From: Rhabdochromatium marinum
GTDB lineage: Bacteria; Pseudomonadota; Gammaproteobacteria; Chromatiales; Chromatiaceae
Length of the DNA stretch: 52,843 nt
Reading direction: 5' to 3'
Assembly: GCF_016583795.1 (NCBI RefSeq)
Contig: NZ_NRRS01000023.1
Location: 1-52,843 of the forward strand
The notes under the pieces were generated by a model. The model was not told the DNA's origin. It did no database searches and saw only the letters and a program-made list of their open reading frames with translations. Below are positions 9,962 to 18,832 of the stretch, in pieces. The position numbers and the translations under genes are program-made. Every line of letters begins with the position of its first letter. Position 1 is the stretch's first letter.

Positions 9962-12900
9962 TCAGCTGGGCGTGCTGCTGAGTTCGACCTGGCACTGCTG
10001 AACCAGCTCAAGCGCGGTATCGATGTCAAAGTCATCAATGGCAGCGACAATCTGGGCATGGCGGTTGGCGGCGCCGGCGGCGGTCGCGGGCATGGGTTCC
10101 AGAGCGGCGCGCAGCTGTTCGAGTGTCTCGCCGGCAGCACCAAGATCGTCGTCGAGCTGCGCGGCCAGTTGCTGGAGTTGTGCCTGGGTGGCACTGGCGT
10201 CGGGCGCTGACCCGGAGTGATCAGAGTGAGGCGCCGTCGGCGTAGAGGCGGAGCCTACGGCGCTCTGAGGTGCGTTCGCTGCGGCCGCCAGCGGGCGCAG
10301 ACTCTCGACCACCTCTGTGAGTCGCGCGCTGAAGTCCTCCCAGCTCGGTTCGGCCAGCACCGCGTCGGCGTCCTGATGCGTGGTCACAGTGGTTTCGGCG
10401 GTGATGGCGGCCTGATACAGCGCCTCGGCGCCGAGATTGCCGGCCATGCCTTTGATGCTGTGAATGCGGCGCCGGGCGTCTTCAGTCTGTCCGGCGTGCA
10501 GCGCCGTGCGGATGTCCTCCAGGCTATGCTCATTGCTGGCGAAGAAACTGCGCAGAATCTTCAGATACAGGCGCCGGTTCTGATTGGCGCGGGCGAGACC
10601 GGCTGGCAGATCAATGGCGGGCAGCGGGTACTGATCGAGTTCCGGAGTATCCGCCACAGCAGCGGGACGCGCCGCTGCTGGCGCCTCCACACTGTCATCA
10701 GCGCCTGTGCGCGGTGCCTTGGGGCGCAACCAGCGCTCTAGCACACTGAACAGCTGCGTTGGGTCAATTGGCTTGCTCAGGTAATCATCCATGCCGGCGG
10801 CCAGACAGCGCTCTTTGTCGCCCTTGAGTGCATGCGCAGTCATGGCAATCACCGGTACGCGGGGCTCGGGGAATTCAGCACGCATGCGCCGGGTGGCTTC
10901 CAGGCCGTCCAGTTCCGGCATCTGAATGTCCATCAGCACCAGATCATAGTGCTCCTCGCGGGCCTTGTTCAGGGCTTGTAGGCCGTTTTCGGCAATGTCG
11001 GTATCGAGCTTGGCGGCATTGAGCCATTCAAGTGCCACCAGCCGGTTCATCTCGATGTCCTCGGCCAGCAGCACCCGATAGCCACTGAGGTCCGGCGGCG
11101 GTTGGTCGCTGGCCTGGGCGGCGAGCTGAATTGGTCGGGTGGTGGTGGCCGCCTCCTGGTGTCCGAACAGCGACACGATGGTGTCGAACAGAAAAGATTG
11201 ATTGACCGGCTTGTGCAGGAAGGCGTCCAGCACCGAGCGCTCGGATTGTTGCAGCAGATCCTCGCGTGCGTAGGCCGACACCATGCACACCACCGGCGTG
11301 CGCGGCAGCTCGAGATCCTGGCGGATGTGCACCGCTGTTTCCAGACCATTGAGTCCCGGCATTTTCCAGTCCAGCAGCACTAGGTCGAAGACCTGCCCCG
11401 GCTCGGTCAGCACGGCGAGCGCCTGTTCACCCGAGGCCACCGCTGTGGCCTGCATCTGGAAGGATTCGATCTGTGCCACCAGCATCTCGCGCGAGGTGGC
11501 GTTGTCCTCGACCACCAGTACGCGCAGACCGCGCAGGTCGGCGGGGGCTTGCAGCAGTGCCGTGTCGCGGGCGGGCTGGCGGCGCAGCTGTGCGGTAGCG
11601 GTGAAGGTGCTGCCGGCACCGGGCGTGCTTTCGGCACGGACATCGCCTTGCATCAGTTGCGCCAGGCGGCGACAGATGGCCAGCCCCAGCCCAGTGCCGC
11701 CGTGGCGGCGGGTGATCGAGCCATCGGCCTGGGCAAAGGCGTCAAAAATGGCTTCCAACCGCTCGGGGGGGATGCCGGCGCCGGTGTCGCGCACCCGCAG
11801 TCGCAGCGGCACGCCGTCATCGACCGGCTCGGAGGCGAGATCGGCGGTGATCTGTACCTCGCCCTGCTCGGTGAACTTGAGCGCATTGCCGGTGAGGTTG
11901 ATCAGGATCTGGCTCAGACGGGTGGGATCGCCGATCAGCTCAGTGGGGGTGCCGGGCTCGATGGCCACGATCAGTTCCACGCCCTTTTCATGTGCGCGTA
12001 GGGCGAACATCTCGCTGAGATTGGCCATCAGCTCGTGCAGCGAGAATTCGGTTTGCTCGATCTCCAGATGCCCAGCTTCGATCTTGGAGAAGTCGAGAAT
12101 GTCGTTGATGACCGCCAGCAGGCTTTTAGAGGCAAGCTTGATTTTGCTCAGGAATTCCTGCTGGCGAGGTTCAAGCGCGCCGCGCAGCAGCAGGTCGGTC
12201 AGGCCCATGATGGCGTTAAGCGGCGTGCGGATTTCGTGGCTCATGTTGGCCAGGAAGCCACTTTTCGCCGCACTGGCCGCCTCGGCGGCCTCGCGGGCGC
12301 GTTCGGCCTGCTGGCGCTCGCGCCGCGCACTGACATCGACCAGTATGCCTTCGACGGTGCCGGGGGTATGCCCCCGGTGCAGGCTGATTTCCCCCCAAAA
12401 GGTGCGACCATCACGGCGTTTGAAAGCGACTTCCATGCTATCGACGCGCCCGTCGCGCTGGACGCACGCGATCAGTTCGGCACGCACCTCGGGCTGAACA
12501 TAGAATTCGGCGGCAATGTCGTGGACTTCGGTTTGCAGCACTTCCAGCGAGGGGTAGCCAAGCAGGTCTAGCATGGCCGGGTTCGCGGTCAAACAGCGGC
12601 CCTCCAAAGTGGTCTGAAAGATGCCCTCAATCGCGTTGTCGAACAGACCACGGTATTGGTTGAGCAACTCAGTGATGTGCTCGCGGTTGCTGGCCAGCCG
12701 GTGAATCATCCGATCAAAAGCATCCGCCAACCGACCGATCTCATCCGGGCGGTCACTGCCGATGCGCATCTCCAGATCGCCGTCCCCCACCTGCGAGACT
12801 GCGTGCTCAAGCTGGGTGATCGGGCGGGCAATGGCGCGACCAACCACAATTCCGATGAACAGCACCAGGGGAATGGACAGCAGAAAAATACCGCCCGCGA

Positions 12901-13546
12901 TCCAGCTGAGCCGATGCTCATAGGCCAGCACGGTGGTGGCGGAGATATCGATACCGAGCACGCCGGTACGCTCGCCATTGGCGTTGCGAATCGGGGCATA
13001 GCCGGACAACCAGGTGCCCCAGGGATCAGTGTAAAAGTCTGCTTCCGCCACCGGGCCATCAAGATCGCGAAAATGCGCGGCTAGCTGCGCGCCTGGCTCC
13101 TCATACGCCTCGCCCAGGGCGGCGAGATTGGCCGGGTCTTCCTCAGCATCGACGACGAATTCAATGCCACCTTCAGTGCCCGCGCGCAGACTGTAGACTT
13201 CGCCAAGGTCGGCGGAGGTATCGCGGATGCGTTGCAACGTGGTTTGCAGGCGCCGGTACTCAGGCGTTTGCATGCCGGCGGCGGGCGTGATGCGCGCATG
13301 CAGATCGCCATCAATGCTCAGGCTGCCGACCTGGGCCAGATCCAGCAACCGCTGGCGCAAGTCATGACGCACTTGATCGCGCGCAACATAGAGCAGCGTC
13401 AGGGTGGTAAAGGCAGAAACGAAGAGCGCGACACCGAAAAACAGCAGCGTCAGCCGCGCTTGCAGACCCAGCACGCGGCTCCGGCACGCGGGCTTGGTCG
13501 GTTTGGAAACATGCTGTTCGGGCGAGCTGGAACTGGAAACGCTCAA
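9962..13546 (-). CDS. Hybrid sensor histidine kinase with two receivers and HPt
   Basis: This membrane sensor has about 1194 residues. A transmembrane helix (LTLLFFGVALFVSAFTTLTLL) leads into a periplasmic Cache-like region and a second helix (GGIFLLSIPLVLFIGIVVG). These are followed by HAMP (about 235-287), PAS (about 300-405), HisKA with [14 protein letters not shown] (His near 437), HATPase, REC1 (Asp in LLDWKMPG near 728), REC2 (Asp in LMDIQMPE near 870) and an HPt domain with HSIKG near 1029. This layout supports a His-Asp-His-Asp relay ending on the GGDEF regulator just downstream. The TTG at 13546 preceded by AGGAC is chosen; an in-frame TTG at 13642 has no Shine-Dalgarno, and no early ATG exists, so the start is uncertain. 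Confidence 0.9.
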   Translation of the reverse strand: MSVSSSSSPEQHVSKPTKPACRSRVLGLQARLTLLFFGVALFVSAFTTLTLLYVARDQVRHDLRQRLLDLAQVGSLSIDGDLHARITPAAGMQTPEYRRLQTTLQRIRDTSADLGEVYSLRAGTEGGIEFVVDAEEDPANLAALGEAYEEPGAQLAAHFRDLDGPVAEADFYTDPWGTWLSGYAPIRNANGERTGVLGIDISATTVLAYEHRLSWIAGGIFLLSIPLVLFIGIVVGRAIARPITQLEHAVSQVGDGDLEMRIGSDRPDEIGRLADAFDRMIHRLASNREHITELLNQYRGLFDNAIEGIFQTTLEGRCLTANPAMLDLLGYPSLEVLQTEVHDIAAEFYVQPEVRAELIACVQRDGRVDSMEVAFKRRDGRTFWGEISLHRGHTPGTVEGILVDVSARRERQQAERAREAAEAASAAKSGFLANMSHEIRTPLNAIMGLTDLLLRGALEPRQQEFLSKIKLASKSLLAVINDILDFSKIEAGHLEIEQTEFSLHELMANLSEMFALRAHEKGVELIVAIEPGTPTELIGDPTRLSQILINLTGNALKFTEQGEVQITADLASEPVDDGVPLRLRVRDTGAGIPPERLEAIFDAFAQADGSITRRHGGTGLGLAICRRLAQLMQGDVRAESTPGAGSTFTATAQLRRQPARDTALLQAPADLRGLRVLVVEDNATSREMLVAQIESFQMQATAVASGEQALAVLTEPGQVFDLVLLDWKMPGLNGLETAVHIRQDLELPRTPVVCMVSAYAREDLLQQSERSVLDAFLHKPVNQSFLFDTIVSLFGHQEAATTTRPIQLAAQASDQPPPDLSGYRVLLAEDIEMNRLVALEWLNAAKLDTDIAENGLQALNKAREEHYDLVLMDIQMPELDGLEATRRMRAEFPEPRVPVIAMTAHALKGDKERCLAAGMDDYLSKPIDPTQLFSVLERWLRPKAPRTGADDSVEAPAAARPAAVADTPELDQYPLPAIDLPAGLARANQNRRLYLKILRSFFASNEHSLEDIRTALHAGQTEDARRRIHSIKGMAGNLGAEALYQAAITAETTVTTHQDADAVLAEPSWEDFSARLTEVVESLRPLAAAANAPQSAVGSASTPTAPHSDHSGSAPDASATQAQLQQLAAQLDDDLGAAGETLEQLRAALEPMPATAAGAANRHAQIVAAIDDFDIDTALELVQQCQVELSSTPS

Positions 13547-13687
13547 GAGTCGTCCTGATGCAGTAGCTGGGAAAGAAGGAAGGCGAAGCTCAAACCAAAA
13601 GCTTAACGCAACAGACGCCGCCCATGTCTGCAAAAATCGCAAGTGAGTGGTGGCTGCATCGAGCGAGTAAAACAGGCAGTGGCAGTG

Positions 13688-14236
13688 CTATGAAGAAGAT
13701 CCGCGCGAGCATTCAGAATTGCATGCGTTCTTGACGGCGTCCACAACTTCAAACTTCTTGCATCCGTAGTAATCCAGTTGTTGTTGGGAGATCGGGAAGC
13801 GCCCACAATTGAAAAAATTCCAAAATGGCGACTTGTAGGACCGGCACAGATTTGTTGTTTCATCTCGAAAACAACAATTGCTGGTTAGTGTGCAGCATGC
13901 TGAACAACTCCCACAGTTCTCTGTTGCGGTATTCCAATGAGTGGATAGGCGAAAGAGAGATTTGTCAGGACGCTCCATCGGCGGGGCCGATAGGGGAAGA
14001 TGCGATAGCAGCAGTGCTCCATCTCCAACCAGAATGGCTTTAAAATATGAAAAAGTATTCACATAAAACTTGTGATAGAAGCGCCAATATTTCCAAAAGC
14101 GGAAGTCGTTAAAAAAGAAGTAGGACGTCAAGGGCGCTATCATATATAAAAATGTACCAAACGTAATAAAATTCACCAGCACAATCAAGTATGCAAGCAG
14201 ACGAAACAATGACCACTGTAGCTTTTTAAAAAACAT
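13688..14236 (-). CDS. Cysteine-rich membrane protein of unknown function
   Basis: This 182-residue protein starts with two close hydrophobic segments (LLAYLIVLVNFITFGTFLYM and LTSYFFFNDF), then a region rich in aromatic residues. The C-terminal half has many cysteines: ENCGSCSACC, then NCCF, NLC, NCG, GCKKF and two more near the end. The CxxCxxCC arrangement recalls YkgJ-type zinc/iron-chelating domains but the match is loose, so no function is assigned. The gene is more AT-rich than its neighbours, hinting at foreign origin or weak constraint. ATG at 14236 with a weak GGCGAG upstream. It stands alone between the kinase gene and a divergent MscS gene. Confidence 0.6.
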   Translation of the reverse strand: MFFKKLQWSLFRLLAYLIVLVNFITFGTFLYMIAPLTSYFFFNDFRFWKYWRFYHKFYVNTFSYFKAILVGDGALLLSHLPLSAPPMERPDKSLFRLSTHWNTATENCGSCSACCTLTSNCCFRDETTNLCRSYKSPFWNFFNCGRFPISQQQLDYYGCKKFEVVDAVKNACNSECSRGSSS

Positions 14237-14664
14237 CTCGCCAATACACCCTTATGTAACACTTAGTGTGCCAATTAACATGCGGCACCTGTTTGCAATA
14301 CTCACGCTAGCACGATTTTAATTGCGATCCCCCGCCGGTTCATCCATGCTGCTTCAGGCCACACGATAACTCATGACGCTTTCCGAGTGCCTGAGTGGGA
14401 ATGAATCTGAGGGATCGTCAGGTCGCCGTCGCCGCCCCGCGCCACAAATTGGCGTGAAATGGTCAGACTGACGCACCGGAATCTGTCAGGATTCCCAAAA
14501 AACCCAAACCAGTGGAATCCGACCATAAACTTTGCGCGCTTCTTTCAGAGCCAGGCTACACCCATGCAGCTGATACGCAGGCACCAGAGACAGCGGCGAG
14601 CGGGCAGTCTCAGCGTTGCAACGCTCTATCGGGCGCTCTCGGCACTCGCCCTAGTCGGCGGGCA
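14237..14664. other. Intergenic region between divergent genes
   Basis: This spacer of about 430 bp must hold the promoters for the cysteine-rich protein (leftward) and the MscS gene (rightward). A small inverted repeat ACACT-T-AGTGT at 14259-14269 lies near the leftward start. A GTG at 14512 opens the MscS frame earlier, but the extra 51 residues look non-coding. No RNA gene or convincing promoter was recognised. Confidence 0.4.
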
Positions 14665-16710
14665 ATGCGCGGTGATCGATTGAAACCTGGGCATTCCCTG
14701 GTCAGGGTTCCTCGTCGCAGGACTCCTGGGCTGCTGGTCGCACTACTGGCCGGGCTTTGGCTGTTCTCGGCCAGCGTGCCAGCCGAGGAAGCGCCGGTTC
14801 TGCGCGCCGAGAATCTCGGCGACACCGCGCCCTTCACCAAGCCGCTGCTGCTCGCGGTGGCTAACCTCGAGCAGCGGATCAGCGCCACCACCAATGAAAG
14901 CAATCGGGCGCGGCTGACGCATCAGCGCGCCCTGGTGCTGGAGCAGCTCAACCGGGCCATCCTGTCTCAAGGCGGCCGCCGTTTTGTCGACCAGCTTCCT
15001 GCGCATGCATTGCAACCGCTGCGCGAGGCTGTCACCCAGGCTCGGCGCGACGGAGACCAGACCGCCGAGATGATCGCGATTCTGCGCCTCAATAATGCGA
15101 TCCTGAGCCAGAGCTTTGCCGGTCTGCTCACGACGGTGGCGAATGCCTGGATGCGGTTCGCTCCGACTGCGGAGTTCGAGCGTGCCTTTACCCGCTTCGA
15201 GCATCGCACCACCTTCAATCAGGTGCCCTTCGGGCGCGCCGTGCAGCAGCTGCAAGCCCCCGGGGCGACGGCGCCGAATGCAGCCGAGCAAACGCTGATT
15301 GATGCCTATCAAGACTACAACCAGCGCGCCCAGGTCTTTGATACCGTGGCGCAATCTTTGTTCGCCTTCGTTAAGGGCTCGTCAACCAGTAACCGATTCT
15401 TGCATTGGCTGGGCATCAGCGCGCTGATCGGTGCCATCGACGCTCAGCCCTGGGCGATGGACATCAATGCCAGCCTGCTGCCGGGCCGCCAAGCCAGTCT
15501 CGGCCAGTTCATCAGCGTCGGCCAGATCCTCGTGGCGACCTTGCTCTTTCTGGCGTTCCTCGGCATTGCGCTGGTTCTGCTGCCATTGCTGCTGCGGCTG
15601 TTGCGCCGCGCCTGGTCCCAAGGGACGCGAAACGCGCCGGCGGACCCTTCCCATACCGAGCGCTTTGTGCGCCTGCTGCGGCAATCCTTTCTTGCGCCGC
15701 TGCGCGTCCTGCTGGTGCTGATCGCCATCGCCCAGGCGTCGCGCATCCTGTTGTTGCGCGAATCCGACGAGCGCATGCTGGCACTGCTAAGCAGTCTCTA
15801 TGTCGTGCTGATTGTCTGGGCGCTGCTGCGGCTGATCGACAACGTCGTGATGCTGTATTCGGGAACCCTGCTGCGTCGCCATCCAACCCTGCGCGGCGAG
15901 TTGGTGAACTTCCTGGCGAGCATGAGCCGCTTCCTGGTGATCGTGATCGCCGCACTCTACCTTTTGCAGCACTTCGGCTTCGACATTCGCGCCCTGCTGG
16001 CGTCACTCGGAATCGGTGGTCTGGCCGTTGCCTTCGCGGCCAAGGAGACCATCGCCAACATCTTCGGCTGCATCTCCATCATCATTGACGACATGTTTCA
16101 GCAGGGCGATTGGATCGTGACACCGGACGGTGAGGGCACGGTGATCGATATTGGACTGCGCAGCACCAAGCTCCGCACCTTCGACAATGCGGTGATCTTT
16201 CTGCCCAACGCTTATGTGGCCAGCATCGACGTGCGCAACTGGAGTCGGCGCAAACTCGGGCGGCGCATCAAGTTTACCATCGGGCTCGAATACGGCAGTG
16301 ACATGCAGCAGGTGAAAAAGACAGTCGATGACATTCGCGCCATGCTAATCGCGCATGAGGGCATCGCCGACAGTGGCACGGACACCTCCAGCTACACCCG
16401 CCAACAACTCGCCAAGATTGCCGACGCCATGGACGGCTACGGCATCAAGCGCACGCTGCTGGTCTATCTCGATGCCCTCGGCGACAGCTCGATCGACATT
16501 CTGATCTACTGCTTCTCCAAGACCATCGACTGGGAAGGTTGGCTCCAGGTCAAGCAGGACGTGATCTTGCGCTGTTGCGCCATCGTCGCGGCCAATGGGC
16601 TGAGCATTGCCTTTCCGAGTCAGACGCTCTATCTGCGTAAAGACGGCGGAACGGCGCTGAGTGATGTCGGCCGTGCTCAGCCGTTGGCCGATCGAGCAAC
16701 AAACCCATGA
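14665..16710 (+). CDS. MscS-family mechanosensitive channel with long periplasmic N-terminus
   Basis: The protein has about 681 residues, far longer than E. coli MscS. A signal peptide (LLVALLAGLWLFSASVPAEE) precedes a roughly 230-residue helical periplasmic region. Several membrane helices follow. The MscS core has the pore helix (LASLGIGGLAVAFAAKETIA), the beta domain (GDWIVTPDGEGTVIDIGLRS, then NAVIFLPNAYV) and a cytoplasmic alpha/beta region. It should release osmolytes on hypo-osmotic shock. The ATG at 14665 gives a proper signal peptide; the upstream GTG at 14512 would bury it. A hairpin with a T-run lies 64 bp after the stop. Confidence 0.92.
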   Translation: MRGDRLKPGHSLVRVPRRRTPGLLVALLAGLWLFSASVPAEEAPVLRAENLGDTAPFTKPLLLAVANLEQRISATTNESNRARLTHQRALVLEQLNRAILSQGGRRFVDQLPAHALQPLREAVTQARRDGDQTAEMIAILRLNNAILSQSFAGLLTTVANAWMRFAPTAEFERAFTRFEHRTTFNQVPFGRAVQQLQAPGATAPNAAEQTLIDAYQDYNQRAQVFDTVAQSLFAFVKGSSTSNRFLHWLGISALIGAIDAQPWAMDINASLLPGRQASLGQFISVGQILVATLLFLAFLGIALVLLPLLLRLLRRAWSQGTRNAPADPSHTERFVRLLRQSFLAPLRVLLVLIAIAQASRILLLRESDERMLALLSSLYVVLIVWALLRLIDNVVMLYSGTLLRRHPTLRGELVNFLASMSRFLVIVIAALYLLQHFGFDIRALLASLGIGGLAVAFAAKETIANIFGCISIIIDDMFQQGDWIVTPDGEGTVIDIGLRSTKLRTFDNAVIFLPNAYVASIDVRNWSRRKLGRRIKFTIGLEYGSDMQQVKKTVDDIRAMLIAHEGIADSGTDTSSYTRQQLAKIADAMDGYGIKRTLLVYLDALGDSSIDILIYCFSKTIDWEGWLQVKQDVILRCCAIVAANGLSIAFPSQTLYLRKDGGTALSDVGRAQPLADRATNP

Positions 16711-16773
16711 ATGGACGAACAAAATGAACGACCAAGGGGCAAGGGATCTCCCCCAACACCCGCAAACCCCGTC

Positions 16774-16804
16774 GCGCTTGCCGTCTGGCAGAAGCGCCTC
16801 TTTT
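16774..16804 (+). terminator. Probable rho-independent terminator after the MscS gene
   Basis: GCGCTT (16774-16779) pairs with AAGCGC (16792-16797), extended inside by GCC/GGC across a two-base bulge, with loop GTCT. CTCTTTT follows to 16804. It lies between the channel gene and the next ATG, just before that gene's CAGGAG ribosome site. Confidence 0.5.
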
Positions 16805-16820
16805 CAGGAGCCAACCCACC

Positions 16821-18455
16821 ATGACCTACCGCCTTTCCCCATCCCTCTCCGGGTCGCTTAGCGCCCTGGCCCTCTGCCTGGCCGTGCCGATCACGGCCTC
16901 CGCCGAAGTCCCGGCGGCGACGCTCACTGCGATTTCCGCACCCGATCATGTCGAAACCCGCATCGGCAGGCTTAAGTTTGAGAACGGAGTACCGACGGCC
17001 GAGACCGCACAGACGATCTACGACGCCCTCGACTTCACCCGCGCGCTCAATGCCTACAACAACAGCTTCCGTGGTGCCTCGGCCTTGGCGATCAAAAAAG
17101 GCATTGAGAGCATCGGCGCCGGCAGTGGCGACATTGTCATCTTCGAGGAGCTGATGGATTCCGACTCCCTGTTTCTGACCGCGAACGCGGACACCGTCTA
17201 TTACCTCGGCTGGATCGATCTCTCCAAGGGGCCGATGGTGATCGAGCAACCCACAGACGGGCTCGGCACCATCAATGACATGTGGTTCCAGTGGGTCATC
17301 GACATCGGCAAGCCGGGACCGGACCGCGGACTCGGTGGCAAGTACCTGATCGTCGGCCCGGACTATGACGGCCCACTGCCAGAAGACGGCTATTTCCTCG
17401 CCCATGCCAAGACCAACACCGTGCTCTATGCGCTGCGCGCCTTCATCGAGAACGGCAACGATCCCGAACCCACGGTCAAGAACATCAAGGACAACCTCAA
17501 GATCTATCCTTACGCCGCCGGCAGCTTCGGGACATCCATCGCTGAGGCACTGAAAGGCGAGGTGCGGCTCGCCGGCGAGCCGAAGATCCCCGAGATGACC
17601 TTCATCAACGCGAGCGGCCTAGCCTTCAACACCATCCCGCCCAGTGATGAAAGCTTCTTTGAGATGGTCAACGAGAACGTCCAGAACGAGCCGGCCACCA
17701 GCTACGATGTCGAGCTCGCCGGGCAGCTCGCCGCTATCGGCATCGTCCATGGCAAGCCCTTTGCGCCCGATGCGCGCATGAAGAAGATCTTCGCCGACGC
17801 TGCCGCCGTTGGTTTGGGCGTCGGGCGCGCACTCAACTGGCATTGGGCCGACAAACATCCCGAATGGGCCTATTACGAAGGCTCCCAATGGTGGAACATG
17901 CTGTGGGATGGCGGCGCCTTCTTCGAAACCCCGCCGCCGGTGTTCGAGGACGGGATGTTCAAGCCCTTGCCAGCCACGGGGGCACGCACGCTCGATTCGC
18001 GTACCGATTTCTACTACAGTTACACGCTCGACAGCCCCGGCATGATCATGCGGATTCCGGGCGTCGGCTCGCAGTACCTGATGGCGGGCAGCGACGCGAC
18101 CGGCACGCCCTTCGATGGCGCCAAGACCTACCAGGTGACCTTGCCCAAAGACATCCCGGCGGCGGCTTTCTGGTCCTTGACGCTCTATGACAACCAGACG
18201 CGCTCCATGCTGAAGACACCACAGCAATACCCACGCGCCGGCTCGCAGAGTTATCCGACTCCAGCCGCCGAGGCCGCAGCAGACGGAACCACCACAGTGT
18301 ATTTCGCCCCCGAGAAACCCGAGGGCGTAGCTGACGGGAATTGGATCCAAACCGATCCGGACAAGGGTTGGTTTACGCTCCTGCGACTCTACAGCCCGCT
18401 GCCGTCGTTCTTTGACAAATCCTGGCGGCCAAGCGAGATCGAACGGGTCGAATAA
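16821..18455 (+). CDS. DUF1254/DUF1214 periplasmic protein
   Basis: This 544-residue protein starts with a clear signal peptide (LSALALCLAVPITASAE) and is probably periplasmic. The N-terminal half matches DUF1254: FTRALNAYNNSFRG, then LTANADTVYYLGWIDLSKGP and YLIVGPDYDGPLPEDGYF. The C-terminal part matches DUF1214: SPGMIMRIPGVGSQYLMAGS, then FWSLTLYDNQTRSML, ending with the WIQTDPDKGWFTLLRLYSP motif. The pair of domains is widespread in proteobacteria but has no established biochemical role. CAGGAG lies ten bases before the ATG. The gene stands alone between two candidate terminators. Confidence 0.92.
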   Translation: MTYRLSPSLSGSLSALALCLAVPITASAEVPAATLTAISAPDHVETRIGRLKFENGVPTAETAQTIYDALDFTRALNAYNNSFRGASALAIKKGIESIGAGSGDIVIFEELMDSDSLFLTANADTVYYLGWIDLSKGPMVIEQPTDGLGTINDMWFQWVIDIGKPGPDRGLGGKYLIVGPDYDGPLPEDGYFLAHAKTNTVLYALRAFIENGNDPEPTVKNIKDNLKIYPYAAGSFGTSIAEALKGEVRLAGEPKIPEMTFINASGLAFNTIPPSDESFFEMVNENVQNEPATSYDVELAGQLAAIGIVHGKPFAPDARMKKIFADAAAVGLGVGRALNWHWADKHPEWAYYEGSQWWNMLWDGGAFFETPPPVFEDGMFKPLPATGARTLDSRTDFYYSYTLDSPGMIMRIPGVGSQYLMAGSDATGTPFDGAKTYQVTLPKDIPAAAFWSLTLYDNQTRSMLKTPQQYPRAGSQSYPTPAAEAAADGTTTVYFAPEKPEGVADGNWIQTDPDKGWFTLLRLYSPLPSFFDKSWRPSEIERVE

Positions 18456-18467
18456 ATCAGTCCGCGA

Positions 18468-18496
18468 GGGATGGGCAGCCTTAGGTCGCCCGTCCC
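18468..18496 (+). terminator. Hairpin after the DUF1254 gene
   Basis: GGGATGGGC (18468-18476) pairs with GCCCGTCCC (18488-18496) through nine pairs including one T-G wobble, around an 11-base loop, 13 bp after the stop. The T content after it is modest (GGTTTCTG), so termination is likely but not certain. Confidence 0.45.
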
Positions 18497-18601
18497 ACAG
18501 GGTTTCTGTCCCAGCGGAGCAGGCAATCACGAAGCGCAGCCTCACGCTGACCCAAATGGTCTTGCCTGGGTACCCATGGCATCAAAGCGAAGACTCATTG
18601 A

Positions 18602-18832
18602 GTGAACAAAACAATCAGCACTTGGCGCTTGCTGGTCAGGGCATTGACCATCACCGCGCTGGCCATAACCGAGATGAGTGCCGAGGATCTGGCCAGGCTG
18701 GCGCAAGATCCGGTCGGTAACCTCATCAGTGTGCCCTTTCAGAACAACAACATCAATCTGAACTACGGCCCGGAACAGGGGGCGTGCCCAGTCCCGGAGG
18801 ATTATTTACCAAAGATGATCTGCCATGCCTGA
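18602..18832 (+). pseudogene. Stub of a transporter/neuromedin-U-like outer-membrane protein
   Basis: The frame from a GTG at 18602 encodes a signal-like start, then EDLARLAQDPVGNLISVPFQ and NNNINLNYGPEQG. I recognise this as the conserved N-terminus of a family of beta-barrel proteins often annotated as neuromedin U or transporter (normally 250 residues or more). Family members continue with a strand-rich barrel. Here the similarity stops after about 58 residues, an unrelated tail follows, and the frame ends at 18832, overlapping the next gene. It is therefore read as the remnant of a gene whose 3' part was deleted when it joined the CorA-like gene. No other frame continues the family sequence. 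Confidence 0.6.

Noticed and set aside
14250-14290. Sigma-54-like TGGCAC element before the cysteine-rich gene
   Set aside because: The GC doublet of the -12 element is absent.
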